From Bacillota bacterium (GTDB taxonomy: Bacteria > Bacillota > Clostridia > Christensenellales > Aristaeellaceae), in contig JAEYPB010000040.1 in assembly GCA_023411175.1 (NCBI GenBank), positions 1-34,296 of the forward strand: a stretch of 34,296 bases of DNA, read 5' to 3'. This document shows positions 6,992-14,338 of this stretch, piece after piece. The notes beneath the pieces were generated by a model. The model saw only the letters and a list, made by a program, of their open reading frames with translations. It made no database searches and had not been told where the DNA came from. A program made the position numbers and the translations under genes. How positions within the stretch are numbered: position 1 is the first letter of the stretch; every line of letters starts with the position of its first letter.

Positions 6992-7957
6992 CTACGCAAG
7001 CGTCAGCCTGTCCAGCCGCCACACGCCCTGGGGCCCGCCCAGCGGCGACGCGTGATAAAACACCGGGCGTACGGAGGCCAGCCAGCCGTCCCGAAGCGCC
7101 ATCAGCCCCACCGCCGGACGCCCGTCGGGGATCGGGTATTTGAGCGGCGTCGCGCCGCCGGAAGCGGCCGCCTCTTGCAGCGCGTCCGCCGCCGCGCCGG
7201 GGGCGAGGTAGCCCCGCGCCTCGTCTGTCAGCCCCAGCCGCGCCGCCTCTAGCGCCGCCAGCGCCGCGCCTTCAGGCGTCTCGGGCCACTCGGGCGCGCC
7301 GCGCGTCCAGAAGTGCTCCACGGAAACCGGCTCAAACCGCCCGTCCGACAGCGCCCAGCGGGTTAAGCGCGCGTGCCCGACCACGTCGTCCAGGTCCTCC
7401 AGCGCCCGCGCCGCGCCGTCCGGCGCCACCGACGCCTCCCGGCCGGAGGCGCTGATGAGCGGCTTTTCAATGTCGTCCCCCAGCGCGATCAGGTATGCGC
7501 CGCCTTGACAGGCGCCCGTCAGGCAGATCGCGCCCGGCACGCGCACGATTTCCGGCGCTTCGGCGCCCTGCGGCAGCGGATAGACGCCCCGCTCGCTGCC
7601 TCGGGATGCCGTAAGCCGCCCGCCCTCCAGCGCGATCACAAGGCCGTCCTCATCATATACCAGCTTAGGGCACGCCCGGGGCTCCGGCGTCAAAAGCACC
7701 TCCAGCGCGCCGCCGGGCCACGCCGCAACCTCCACGCCGCCCGCGTCCGAAACCGCGATCGGCACGCCGCCGGACAGGGTCAGCCGCCGGGCGAGGGGCA
7801 GATACCCCGCCACCAGCGGCCTGTGCTCCACCAATACCGGCCCCCTCGGCGCTACCGGCAGCGAGGTTTCCGCCTCCGGCGTCAGTTCGCCGGCGAGCCG
7901 CCCGTTCAGGTACAGTGCGCCCGGCACGTCGGAAGAAAAGATCATAAGCGGCTGCAC
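6992..7957 (-). CDS. Hypothetical protein with a PEGA-like N-terminal strand domain
   Basis: A protein of about 321 aa that I do not recognise as a family. The first 70 residues (ALYLNGRLAGELTPEAETSL, then a strand-rich part) resemble a small beta-sandwich of PEGA type. The middle looks like a beta-rich, possibly propeller-like part (VYDEDGLVIALEGGRLTASR), and the last 100 residues are helical, then end in FYHASPLGGPQGVWRLDRL. No signal peptide or membrane segment. Start is uncertain: the GTG at 7957 has a GGGGGG site eight bases upstream; an ATG at 7945 is the alternative. It diverges from the membrane protein/Hsp70-like operon with about 115 bases between, suggesting a functional link that the sequence cannot prove. 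The last 150 bases before the zinc peptidase gene hold nothing recognisable. Confidence 0.6.
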   Translation of the reverse strand: MQPLMIFSSDVPGALYLNGRLAGELTPEAETSLPVAPRGPVLVEHRPLVAGYLPLARRLTLSGGVPIAVSDAGGVEVAAWPGGALEVLLTPEPRACPKLVYDEDGLVIALEGGRLTASRGSERGVYPLPQGAEAPEIVRVPGAICLTGACQGGAYLIALGDDIEKPLISASGREASVAPDGAARALEDLDDVVGHARLTRWALSDGRFEPVSVEHFWTRGAPEWPETPEGAALAALEAARLGLTDEARGYLAPGAAADALQEAAASGGATPLKYPIPDGRPAVGLMALRDGWLASVRPVFYHASPLGGPQGVWRLDRLTLA

Positions 7958-8033
7958 ATCCGTCGCCCCCCTTACTCCTTCCGGCACACCCGCCTGACGG
8001 GCGCGACCGTCTTCCATCCTATGTCCCATCCGC

Positions 8034-8062
8034 TTGCAATATTTGGGGGATTGCGCTATGAT
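8034..8062 (+). promoter_or_regulatory. Promoter of the Hsp70-like operon
   Basis: TTGCAA (8034-8039), 17 bases, TATGAT (8057-8062). The predicted RNA start (about 8069) falls at the first codons of the downstream gene, implying a leaderless or almost leaderless message. Confidence 0.55.
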
Positions 8063-8073
8063 AAGCGCGGGTG

Positions 8074-8904
8074 ATGGGCTTGTACACGCTATCCGAACTG
8101 TACCGGGAACGCATGCATCTGGTGGAGTCGCAGTTTGCCGCCTGCCAGAGCGCGGAGGCAGCCGCGGCCTGCGCGTCCGCTTTTCTGGGCGCGCTGCGGG
8201 AGGCGTACGCCGCCGCCTGCGACGACGACGCGCTCCGGCGGCAGGCGGGGGATATCCTCGTCATCTGCCAGTCCGCCTGCGGGCTGATCGCAGGGATGGC
8301 GGATGCCGAGGTCAGCCTGCGTCTGAGCGCCCCCGGCACGAAAAACCCCCTCGCGCGGCGCGTGCTTCGCAGCGCCCGGCGATACCTCCCCGCGGCACTC
8401 TGTGCGGCACTGGCCGCGTACCTGATGCTCCGAAACGAAATCCCCGCCGCGATCATGGCGGCGGTTGCCGCGGTCTCGTGCCTTTTGCTCCCCGCCGTCA
8501 AAGCGCCGGTTCAGGCGCTTCCGGAAGCGAAGGCCGTGCCCCGGCCCGATCCAAAGGAGATGACGCGGCGGCTCGAGCGGCTGCTCCGGGACGCCGACGC
8601 GCTGCTCGCCGGGCGGGAAGCGCTGGAACCGGGCGTGCCGCTCTTGTCCGCGCCCTTGGTGGAATCGATCCAAATGCTGTGCGAGGCCAGCCTGACCGGA
8701 GACGGCGCGTTCGCCCTCCGCGCGGCCTCGCCGCTGGTCGCGGCGCTGGAGGCCCAGGGGCTCCAGCTGATGCTCTACGCGCCGGAAAACGCCGGATGGT
8801 TCGACCTGATCCCCGGCGCGGGGGCGGGGCGCACCATTCGCCCCGCGCTGGTTCGGGACGGGCACCTGCTGGCCCGGGGACAGGCCATCGCGCCGATGAG
8901 GTAG
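8074..8904 (+). CDS. Membrane protein paired with the Hsp70-like ATPase; possible GrpE-like C-terminus
   Basis: A 276-aa protein with an N-terminal helical cytoplasmic part (1-95), two membrane helices as a hairpin (about 104-120 and 123-142) and a C-terminal cytoplasmic domain. The end, IRPALVRDGHLLARGQAIA, with the preceding YAPENAGWFDLIPGAGAGR, recalls the C-terminal beta domain of GrpE (hydrophobic pattern, then RPA-V). That is only a faint resemblance, but it would fit the Hsp70-like protein two bases downstream. No Shine-Dalgarno precedes the GTG-ATG start at 8071/8074, and the promoter puts the RNA start there; a later ATG at 8113 is possible. Alanine- and arginine-rich with very high GC, like its neighbours. 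Confidence 0.65.
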   Translation: MGLYTLSELYRERMHLVESQFAACQSAEAAAACASAFLGALREAYAAACDDDALRRQAGDILVICQSACGLIAGMADAEVSLRLSAPGTKNPLARRVLRSARRYLPAALCAALAAYLMLRNEIPAAIMAAVAAVSCLLLPAVKAPVQALPEAKAVPRPDPKEMTRRLERLLRDADALLAGREALEPGVPLLSAPLVESIQMLCEASLTGDGAFALRAASPLVAALEAQGLQLMLYAPENAGWFDLIPGAGAGRTIRPALVRDGHLLARGQAIAPMR

Positions 8905-8906
8905 CT

Positions 8907-10847
8907 ATGTTTGAAACAAAAGATATTACCGATCTCTTCGGGTTCGACCTGGGCGACGGCGAAAGCGCCGTCGCGTGGATGCGCGCGGGCTCGCCCGTCG
9001 CGCCGCAGCTGATCGAAGTCGCCGGGCGCAAGAGCTTTCTGACCGCGCTGGGCGAGCACCCAAGGCTCGGCGACCTGATCGGCGAGCAGGCGCTGCTCGC
9101 CGACGCCGACCGGCTGAGCGTGCGCTTCAAGGGGAAATTTCTCACCCACCCCATCGCCGCCTCCCAGATCGAGGCCTTCGCCCGGGCGGTACTCAACGCG
9201 CTGCATGATTCGGGCAAGGTGGAGCGCTTGGAGACCTCGGCGTTTTTCATCGGCTGTCCCTCCGGCTGGCGGGAGGCCGACCGCATCCGCTACAAAAAGC
9301 TGTTCGAGCGCGCCGGGTTCAAAAACGTGGAGGTTATCAGCGAATCCCGCGCGGCGTTCATGTTCGTCCGGGAGTCCGGCGAACTGCGCACCACCCACGC
9401 CACGCTGGACAAGCCCACGCTGATCGTGGACGCAGGCTCCTCGACCACCGATTTCACCTTCGTCGAAGGGCTCGAGGCCCGTCCGCTGGACTTTGGCGAG
9501 TCCTTCGGCGGCGGGCTGATCGACCAGATGCTCCTCGAATTCAACCTGCGCCGCAGCCCGAACGAAGCGCGAATCCGGGAAATCTTCCGGGATTGCCCGC
9601 CCTACCGCGCCCGGTGCGAGCTGGAGGCCCGCAAAGTGAAGGAGCAGTACTTCGCCCGCGGCGTGGCCGGCGGCGCGCGCTTTACGGTTCCCTGTGCATC
9701 CTCCGTCAAAATTTATTACGACGACCCGCCGCTTTCGCTGGACCTCGCCGCCTCCGACGAGGACATGGAGGATGTTCTGAACCACCCCTCCCCCGCGCTT
9801 CAGGGGCGCTCGGTGCTGGAGGCGTTTCGAGGCGGGCTTGCCCGCGCGAAGGCGCTCCTGCGGGACGTGCCGCCCGGCGTGGTGCTTCTGACCGGCGGCG
9901 CTTCCCGGATGGGCTTCATGGCGGACTTTGCAAAGGAATCCTTCCCGGACGCGCTGCTCCTTCGCGGCGCGGAGCCGGAGTTCGCCATCGCGCGGGGGCT
10001 TTGCTACGCGCTGAACATCGACATACGCGCCCGGAATTTCCGGGACGACGTGGGCGCCCTCGTCGCCTCCGGCGACATCGCCCGCGCCATCGCCGGACAG
10101 CTTCCGGCGCTGTACAAGAGCGTCGCGCCCATCATCGCTTCGGTGGTGGTGGACGACTGCGCGCCGCAGGCTTTCCGGCAGTGGAAGCGCGGCGAGATCG
10201 ATACCATCGACGCGTTGGGCGACGAAATTGCCCGGCTGGTGGCGGCGGACGTCGCCTCCGGCGAGGCGCGCAAGCGGCTGGAACAGGCGGCCGCCGAATG
10301 GGCTCCATCGCTGAAACCCGCCCTCGAGGCGCTGACCGACCCCATCTGCGCCCGCCACGGCCTGCCGCCGGCCACGCTTAGGCTGCCGCCCGCGTTCTAC
10401 GTCAGCGCGAGCGAGCTGAACCTTGAGACAAAGGGCGGCATGCTGGATCTCTCCCTGGCGCAGACGGCGGTGGACCTCTCCGTCGCCGCCATTGCGGGGG
10501 CGCTCCTCGGCGGCGGCGGGGTGGCGCTTCTCATGGCCGGCCCGGCAGGCTTCGCGCTCAGCTTCGCGCTGGGTTTCGCGGCCAGCCGCATCGGCACTAC
10601 GCTGATGAAGCCGATTTTGAACCGTTCGGAAATGCCGCTCCTTCTGCGGGCGGCGTTTTCCGAGCGCGTCTACCGCTCGGGCCTCGAGCGAAAGCGCGCG
10701 AAGCTGGAAGAAGGCGTGCTGGACCAGCTGTACGAAAGCCTCCGCGCCTCCGGCGATTCGGCCGAGGCCACCATCGGCGCGCTGTCCGAGGGCATCGCCC
10801 AGCAGCTGGATGCGCTGGCGGACGAAGCGCGGCTTTTGATCCGCTGA
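8907..10847 (+). CDS. Hsp70-family actin-like ATPase with a membrane-type C-terminal segment
   Basis: A 646-aa protein. The nucleotide-binding fold is visible as phosphate-1 FGFDLGDGESAVAW (11-24; canonical DnaK has DLGTTNS), phosphate-2 LIVDAGSSTTDFTFVEG (172-188) and adenosine motif VVLLTGGASRMGF (325-337). After about residue 370 there is no recognisable DnaK substrate-binding domain. Instead there is a helical region, then a glycine- and alanine-rich hydrophobic stretch (521-562) able to insert in a membrane, and a charged helical tail (590-646). The ATG follows the upstream stop by two bases, with GAGG overlapping that stop, so the two genes are translationally linked. Likely function: ATP-driven remodelling at the membrane with the upstream protein. 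Actin-like (ParM/MreB-type) filament function is an alternative; client and pathway are unknown. Confidence 0.75.
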   Translation: MFETKDITDLFGFDLGDGESAVAWMRAGSPVAPQLIEVAGRKSFLTALGEHPRLGDLIGEQALLADADRLSVRFKGKFLTHPIAASQIEAFARAVLNALHDSGKVERLETSAFFIGCPSGWREADRIRYKKLFERAGFKNVEVISESRAAFMFVRESGELRTTHATLDKPTLIVDAGSSTTDFTFVEGLEARPLDFGESFGGGLIDQMLLEFNLRRSPNEARIREIFRDCPPYRARCELEARKVKEQYFARGVAGGARFTVPCASSVKIYYDDPPLSLDLAASDEDMEDVLNHPSPALQGRSVLEAFRGGLARAKALLRDVPPGVVLLTGGASRMGFMADFAKESFPDALLLRGAEPEFAIARGLCYALNIDIRARNFRDDVGALVASGDIARAIAGQLPALYKSVAPIIASVVVDDCAPQAFRQWKRGEIDTIDALGDEIARLVAADVASGEARKRLEQAAAEWAPSLKPALEALTDPICARHGLPPATLRLPPAFYVSASELNLETKGGMLDLSLAQTAVDLSVAAIAGALLGGGGVALLMAGPAGFALSFALGFAASRIGTTLMKPILNRSEMPLLLRAAFSERVYRSGLERKRAKLEEGVLDQLYESLRASGDSAEATIGALSEGIAQQLDALADEARLLIR

Positions 10848-10887
10848 CGATCCGCGCCCCGGCATGGGCGCTTCAAGGAGAATGCCG

Positions 10888-11928
10888 ATGTACGACGTGG
10901 CCATTCTGGGCCTGGGGCCCGCGGGTACGACGCTGGCGCGGCTGATTGATCCCGCCCTCCGCGTCATCGCCATAGACCCGCGCACGCGGGAATCGGGGTG
11001 CGTCAAGCCCTGCGGCGGCCTGCTGGCGCCGGACGCGCAGAAGGCGCTGGCCCGGTTCAGCCTGACGCTGCCCAAGGACGTGCTGGTGGACCCGCAGATC
11101 TTTTCCGTCCGGACGCTGGACCTTGAAAACGGCCTCGTCCGGCATTACCAGCGCTTTTACGTCAATCTGGACCGGCTGAAATTCGACCATTGGCTGCGCT
11201 CGCTGATCCCGGGGCACGTCACCCGGCTGGAGGGCGTCTCCGCCGCAAAGATCGAGCGCGCGGAGCGCGGCTTTCGGGTTCGCCTGTCTGATGGCGCCGA
11301 GATCGCCTGCCGCCATCTTGTGGGCGCGGACGGCGCGAACTCGCTCGTGCGCCGCTTCCTCTACCCCGGCTACAGGCCCCGCGCTTACGTGGCCATCCAG
11401 CAGTGGTTCGAAACGGAGGACAGCCGCCCCTTCTACCTGTGCGTGTTCGACCCCGAAAACACCGACTGCTACTCCTGGGGACTTTCAAAGGACGGGCGGC
11501 TGCTCTTTGGCGGCGCGTACCCGCCGAAGGACTGCCGCGCCCGCTTCGAGCGCCAGAAGGAAGCAATGTCCGCGCTGGGCATGAACCTCTCCCGCCCCCT
11601 CGCCACCGAGGGCTGCATGGTGCTCCGGCCCCGGGGGCTCCGGGACCTCAAATGCGGCCACGGCGGCGCGTTTCTCATCGGCGAGGCGGGCGGCTTCATC
11701 AGCCCCAGTTCGCTGGAGGGCGTCTCCTGGGCGATAGAGACCGCGCGCCTTCTGGCGGACGCGCTCAAGCGCCCCGACCCAAACCTCGCCTACCTGCGCG
11801 CCACGCGAAAGCTCCGGTTCAAGCTCCTGGGCAAGGAGATGAAATCCCCTTTTCTCTACCGCCCGGCGCTTCGCCACGCGGTGATGCGCTCCGGGCTTCT
11901 CGCCATCGATGTGGATGACAATCTGTGA
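10888..11928 (+). CDS. FAD-dependent oxidoreductase, geranylgeranyl-reductase-like
   Basis: A 346-aa flavoprotein. It has an N-terminal Rossmann motif GLGPAGTTLA, the CVKPCGG segment typical of the geranylgeranyl reductase family, VGADGANSLVRR (second FAD contact) and GEAGGFISPSSLEG (third FAD motif with the ribityl contact). Members reduce isoprenoid double bonds or act as generic monooxygenase-like reductases; the substrate here is unknown. Start chosen at the ATG at 10888, seven bases after AAGGAG; two earlier in-frame ATGs sit on or before the ribosome site. It follows the Hsp70-like gene by 40 bases and precedes the AroE-like gene by 13, so all may share one message. No membrane helix is evident. 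Confidence 0.8.
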   Translation: MYDVAILGLGPAGTTLARLIDPALRVIAIDPRTRESGCVKPCGGLLAPDAQKALARFSLTLPKDVLVDPQIFSVRTLDLENGLVRHYQRFYVNLDRLKFDHWLRSLIPGHVTRLEGVSAAKIERAERGFRVRLSDGAEIACRHLVGADGANSLVRRFLYPGYRPRAYVAIQQWFETEDSRPFYLCVFDPENTDCYSWGLSKDGRLLFGGAYPPKDCRARFERQKEAMSALGMNLSRPLATEGCMVLRPRGLRDLKCGHGGAFLIGEAGGFISPSSLEGVSWAIETARLLADALKRPDPNLAYLRATRKLRFKLLGKEMKSPFLYRPALRHAVMRSGLLAIDVDDNL

Positions 11929-11941
11929 GGAGGAGAACCCC

Positions 11942-12784
11942 ATGAAAAATTACCGTGCCCAACTGACCGGCGTATTCGGCTGCCCGGTGGACGAAAACCC
12001 GACGATCGTCCTGCAGGAGGCCGCCTTCCGCGCTGCGGGCCTCGACTACCGGTACCTGACGCTATATGTAAAGCCCGAAGACCTCGCGGATGCCTTCCGC
12101 GGCCTCCGGGCGATGAACTTTCGCGGCATCAACCTGACGGTGCCCCACAAGGTGGCAGCGCTTCAGCACGTGGACGAGCTCAGCCGCGAGGTGCAATTGA
12201 TCGGCGCGACCAATACCATCGTGAACGACGGCGGTAGGCTCATCGCCTACAACACCGACGGCAAGGGCTTTGTGAAGGGCATTGAGAAGGCGGGCGTCCG
12301 CCTCGGCGGAAAGCGCGTCGCGATGCTCGGCGCGGGCGGCGCGGCGCGGGCCATCGCCGTGGAGTGCGCGCTGGCGGGCGTTGAAGCGATGACAATCGTC
12401 AATCGCGACCCGGCGAAGGGCGAGGCGCTGGCGGCGCTCCTGAACGAAAAGACCTCCTGCCGGGCGGAATTCGTCCGTTGGGAGGGCACGGCGCGCGTTC
12501 TCGCCTGCGACATCCTGATCAACGCTACCTCCGTCGGGCTGTACCCGGACCCCACCTGCCCGGACATCCGATACGAGGACATCCATCCCGGCATGATCGT
12601 GCAGGACGTGATCCCGAACCCCGCGGACACGCTGTTCCTCAAAAAAGCCCGCCAGCAGGGCGCGACCGCGCTGGACGGACTCAACATGCTGGTGTATCAG
12701 GGGGCGATCGGCTTCAAGCTGTGGACGGGCGAGGAGGCGGACGAGGCCGTGATGCGCCGCGCGCTGGAAGCGGAAAACGCTTAG
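11942..12784 (+). CDS. aroE: Shikimate dehydrogenase family protein, divergent AroE
   Basis: A 280-aa NAD(P)-dependent dehydrogenase of the AroE family, which reduces 3-dehydroshikimate to shikimate. Present are NLTVPHK with the catalytic Lys70, YNTDGKGF with Asp106, the nucleotide loop MLGAGGAARAIAVE and NATSVGLYP. NRDP follows the second Rossmann strand, where family members bind the NADP phosphate. Odd point: the N-terminal shikimate-carboxylate motif S-x-S is replaced by GCPVDENPT at 13-21. I recall a Bacillota clade with this change that is still annotated as shikimate dehydrogenase, but the substrate could differ. GGAGGAG precedes the ATG. No other aromatic pathway gene is in the window. 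Confidence 0.82.
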   Translation: MKNYRAQLTGVFGCPVDENPTIVLQEAAFRAAGLDYRYLTLYVKPEDLADAFRGLRAMNFRGINLTVPHKVAALQHVDELSREVQLIGATNTIVNDGGRLIAYNTDGKGFVKGIEKAGVRLGGKRVAMLGAGGAARAIAVECALAGVEAMTIVNRDPAKGEALAALLNEKTSCRAEFVRWEGTARVLACDILINATSVGLYPDPTCPDIRYEDIHPGMIVQDVIPNPADTLFLKKARQQGATALDGLNMLVYQGAIGFKLWTGEEADEAVMRRALEAENA

Positions 12785-12799
12785 CCGAACGGAGGGCAT

Positions 12800-13162
12800 A
12801 TGGTCTACGAAAAGGACTGGTTCATGCGTGAGATCAAGGCGTTCGTCGAGTCCATCGCCCGGCTGGTGTTCAAGCGCGACCGCGTGCGCTATGAAGTGGC
12901 CGACGAGTCTCGGCTGACCGAGACCGATATGCTCCACCGGGCGCTGACGGCGCTTCTTCTAAGCGGCAGAATGTGCGAGGCGGAGGATTATCTCTTTGCC
13001 AACTGTGTGCCCGGCAACCGCGATCACCTGCTCGTGGCGCTGGATTTTTACCAGCGCCTCGGCGAGATGCGCGACGAGGAACTCGAGAGCGCAAACTTCT
13101 CCCGCGCGGAAATCCTCGAGGGTCTGCGCGACATCACATCCAGGTTCAATCTGGATCTCTGA
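12800..13162 (+). CDS. Small helical protein, possibly DUF6483 family
   Basis: A 120-aa soluble, acidic, mainly helical protein beginning MVYEKDWFMREIKAFVESIA, then LTETDMLHRALTALLLSGRM and a C-terminal helix RAEILEGLRDITSRFNLDL. The opening pattern (aromatic, D-[WY]-[IF]-M-R-x-I) is what I associate with clostridial DUF6483 proteins; that family has no known function. The central part may adopt a TPR-like helical repeat (EAEDYLFANCVPGNRDHLLV). GGAGG sits four to five bases before the ATG, 15 bases after aroE, so it is probably the last gene of the same operon. It converges on crcB with only 15 bases between the stop codons and no room for a terminator. Confidence 0.65.
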   Translation: MVYEKDWFMREIKAFVESIARLVFKRDRVRYEVADESRLTETDMLHRALTALLLSGRMCEAEDYLFANCVPGNRDHLLVALDFYQRLGEMRDEELESANFSRAEILEGLRDITSRFNLDL

Positions 13163-13177
13163 CCCAGAAGTGTGGCA

Positions 13178-13543
13178 TCATGCGGCGAGGATCCGCCCGG
13201 TCAAAACCGCCGCGACGCCCAGAAGAAGGCTCAAGAGCGCATAGAGCGCCCCCATCCACACTCTGCCATCCCCCGAAAGGCCGACGATCTCCAGCGCAAA
13301 GGTGGAAAATGTGGTAAACCCGCCGCAGACGCCGACCCTCAGAAAAGCCAGAAGATTCGGGTTGATGCCTTCGTGCCTCTCCGCCAACCCGGCGATGATT
13401 CCAATCGCGAAAGCGCCCAGAACGTTCACGGCCAGCGTCGCAAACGGGAATGCCGTCTTCTCCTGAATCGGAACCTGCGCCATCAGATACCTCAGAACGC
13501 TGCCAATAAACCCACCTATGCCTACCGCGACGACCGTCTGCAT
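13178..13543 (-). CDS. crcB: Fluoride channel CrcB/Fluc
   Basis: A 121-aa four-helix membrane protein that exports fluoride as a dual-topology dimer. The signature GGFIGSVLRYLMA (9-21), the central TLAVNVLGAF with the channel Asn, and VGVCGGFTTFSTFALE with the Phe-box and Thr/Ser that line the pore are all present. The ATG at 13543 follows GGGGGG by six bases; reading further upstream would give an unlikely soluble leader. There is only one crcB gene in the window, so a homodimer is expected. An 80-base leader separates it from its promoter; it contains a GAGCGTC/GACGCTC hairpin followed by TTTTGT but no fluoride-riboswitch consensus that I can see. Confidence 0.92.
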   Translation of the reverse strand: MQTVVAVGIGGFIGSVLRYLMAQVPIQEKTAFPFATLAVNVLGAFAIGIIAGLAERHEGINPNLLAFLRVGVCGGFTTFSTFALEIVGLSGDGRVWMGALYALLSLLLGVAAVLTGRILAA

Positions 13544-13631
13544 GCGTATCCCCCCTAAGCGGCTTACCTCCGCCCACAAAAGAGCGTCAGCCATCCGGGA
13601 CGCTCCGCTGTAAACGGCATTCCATTCAGGT

Positions 13632-13660
13632 ATTGTACCCCTTGACGGCCCGCGTTGCAA
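13632..13660 (-). promoter_or_regulatory. Promoter of crcB
   Basis: Minus strand TTGCAA (13660-13655), 17 bases, TACAAT (13637-13632). The rest of 13544-13883, about 340 bases without a gene, holds only this, the leader hairpin and GC-rich sequence with no other signal I recognise. Confidence 0.55.
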
Positions 13661-13883
13661 CCCCCGCGAGTTCTTGCAGGCCTCCCGCGCGCCGCCAAAG
13701 CGAACCCCTCCGTTCCGAGCGGCGCGCATTCTTTGAGCGTTTCGGGTGCCGTGAGCGCCTGAAATGAACCACATAAAGTTGGCACCGCGCGGTCAGCGGC
13801 GTGTGATCGCGCGAAGATGCCGCCTGCCGCCGCCTGTTCCGGTACTGTCACCACGCGAATCAAATTGTGCGAGGAGGGTCGAC

Positions 13884-14105
13884 ATGAATTTGAAACCCCG
13901 CAGAAGGCCGTCCATCAATTCCATCCTCGGCATCACTCAGGCCAAGCGCCGCATCGCAAAGGCCACCGGCATTCCCACCACGAAGTCCGGCCGCAAGCGC
14001 AAGGCGCTGAACACGCTGACCGGCGGCGCTTACGGCAAGTATGAGCGGCTGCGCGCTGACGTCAACCGCCCGTTCAAGTTTCTAAAGTGGCTGATGGGAA
14101 AGTAA
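13884..14105 (+). CDS. Small highly basic protein, 73 aa
   Basis: MNLKPRRRPSINSILGITQA begins a 73-aa protein with about 19 Lys/Arg and very few acidic residues. It contains TTKSGRKRKALNTLTGG and ends FKFLKWLMGK. GAGGAGGG lies five to six bases before the ATG, and the frame ends cleanly, so I take it as a real gene. I do not recognise the family. The size and charge would fit a nucleic-acid or ribosome-associated protein; the RRRPS-N-ILG-T-AKRR opening looks like a conserved sequence rather than a random frame. It stands alone between crcB and the importer operon. Confidence 0.65.
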   Translation: MNLKPRRRPSINSILGITQAKRRIAKATGIPTTKSGRKRKALNTLTGGAYGKYERLRADVNRPFKFLKWLMGK

Positions 14106-14126
14106 GAGCGCAAGTGACCGGAAAGC

Positions 14127-14220
14127 GCCGCACGTGCGGCGATTCAGACCATCAACATAGTCTCCGCAGGGTTTCAATCGTGCCCGGCGCACACGCCGGG
14201 CACGGGATAGCGCCGCCAGT
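14127..14220. repeat. Palindromic repeat upstream of the importer operon
   Basis: GCCGCACGTGCGGC (14127-14140) is a perfect palindrome and may end the 73-aa gene. From 14164, GGGTTTCAATCGTGCCCGGCG with its mirror CGCCGGGCACG (14194-14204) and the tail GGATAGCGCCGCCAGT matches 18314-18370. Stem 11 bp, loop CACA. Confidence 0.65.
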
Positions 14221-14245
14221 ACGCATACTAAAGGCTGCCGCCGCG

Positions 14246-14274
14246 TTGACAAAATAGATTTAACATTCTATAAT
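14246..14274 (+). promoter_or_regulatory. Consensus sigma-A promoter of the importer operon
   Basis: TTGACA (14246-14251), exactly 17 bases, TATAAT (14269-14274): both hexamers perfect. GTTGACA at 14245 and TGTCAAC at 14281 form an inverted repeat around the promoter and may be an operator. Confidence 0.85.
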
Positions 14275-14338
14275 GAATCGTGTCAACCGGCAGTCGTCCG
14301 AAGTTCGCGCACTAAAAAGCGAAAGGAAGTATGCCCTA

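Noticed and set aside
8034..10847. One continuous 937-codon open frame over the membrane protein and Hsp70-like genes
   Set aside because: The first 290 codons give arginine-rich low-complexity protein and lie antisense in character to nothing known, whereas the overlapping frame gives a good membrane protein. The Hsp70 fold begins at the ATG at 8907.
8775..11075. Long minus-strand open frames here and at several other places (for example 22257-23855 on the plus strand)
   Set aside because: They mirror well-supported genes on the other strand, are rich in Arg/His/Gly/Ala and contain no family motif. In very high GC DNA such long antisense frames are expected.
13544..13631. Fluoride riboswitch in the crcB leader
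   Set aside because: The leader has a hairpin followed by TTTTGT, but I cannot find the conserved fluoride aptamer segments (GGCGATG ... CCGCC ... CTGATG). A covariance search could reverse this.
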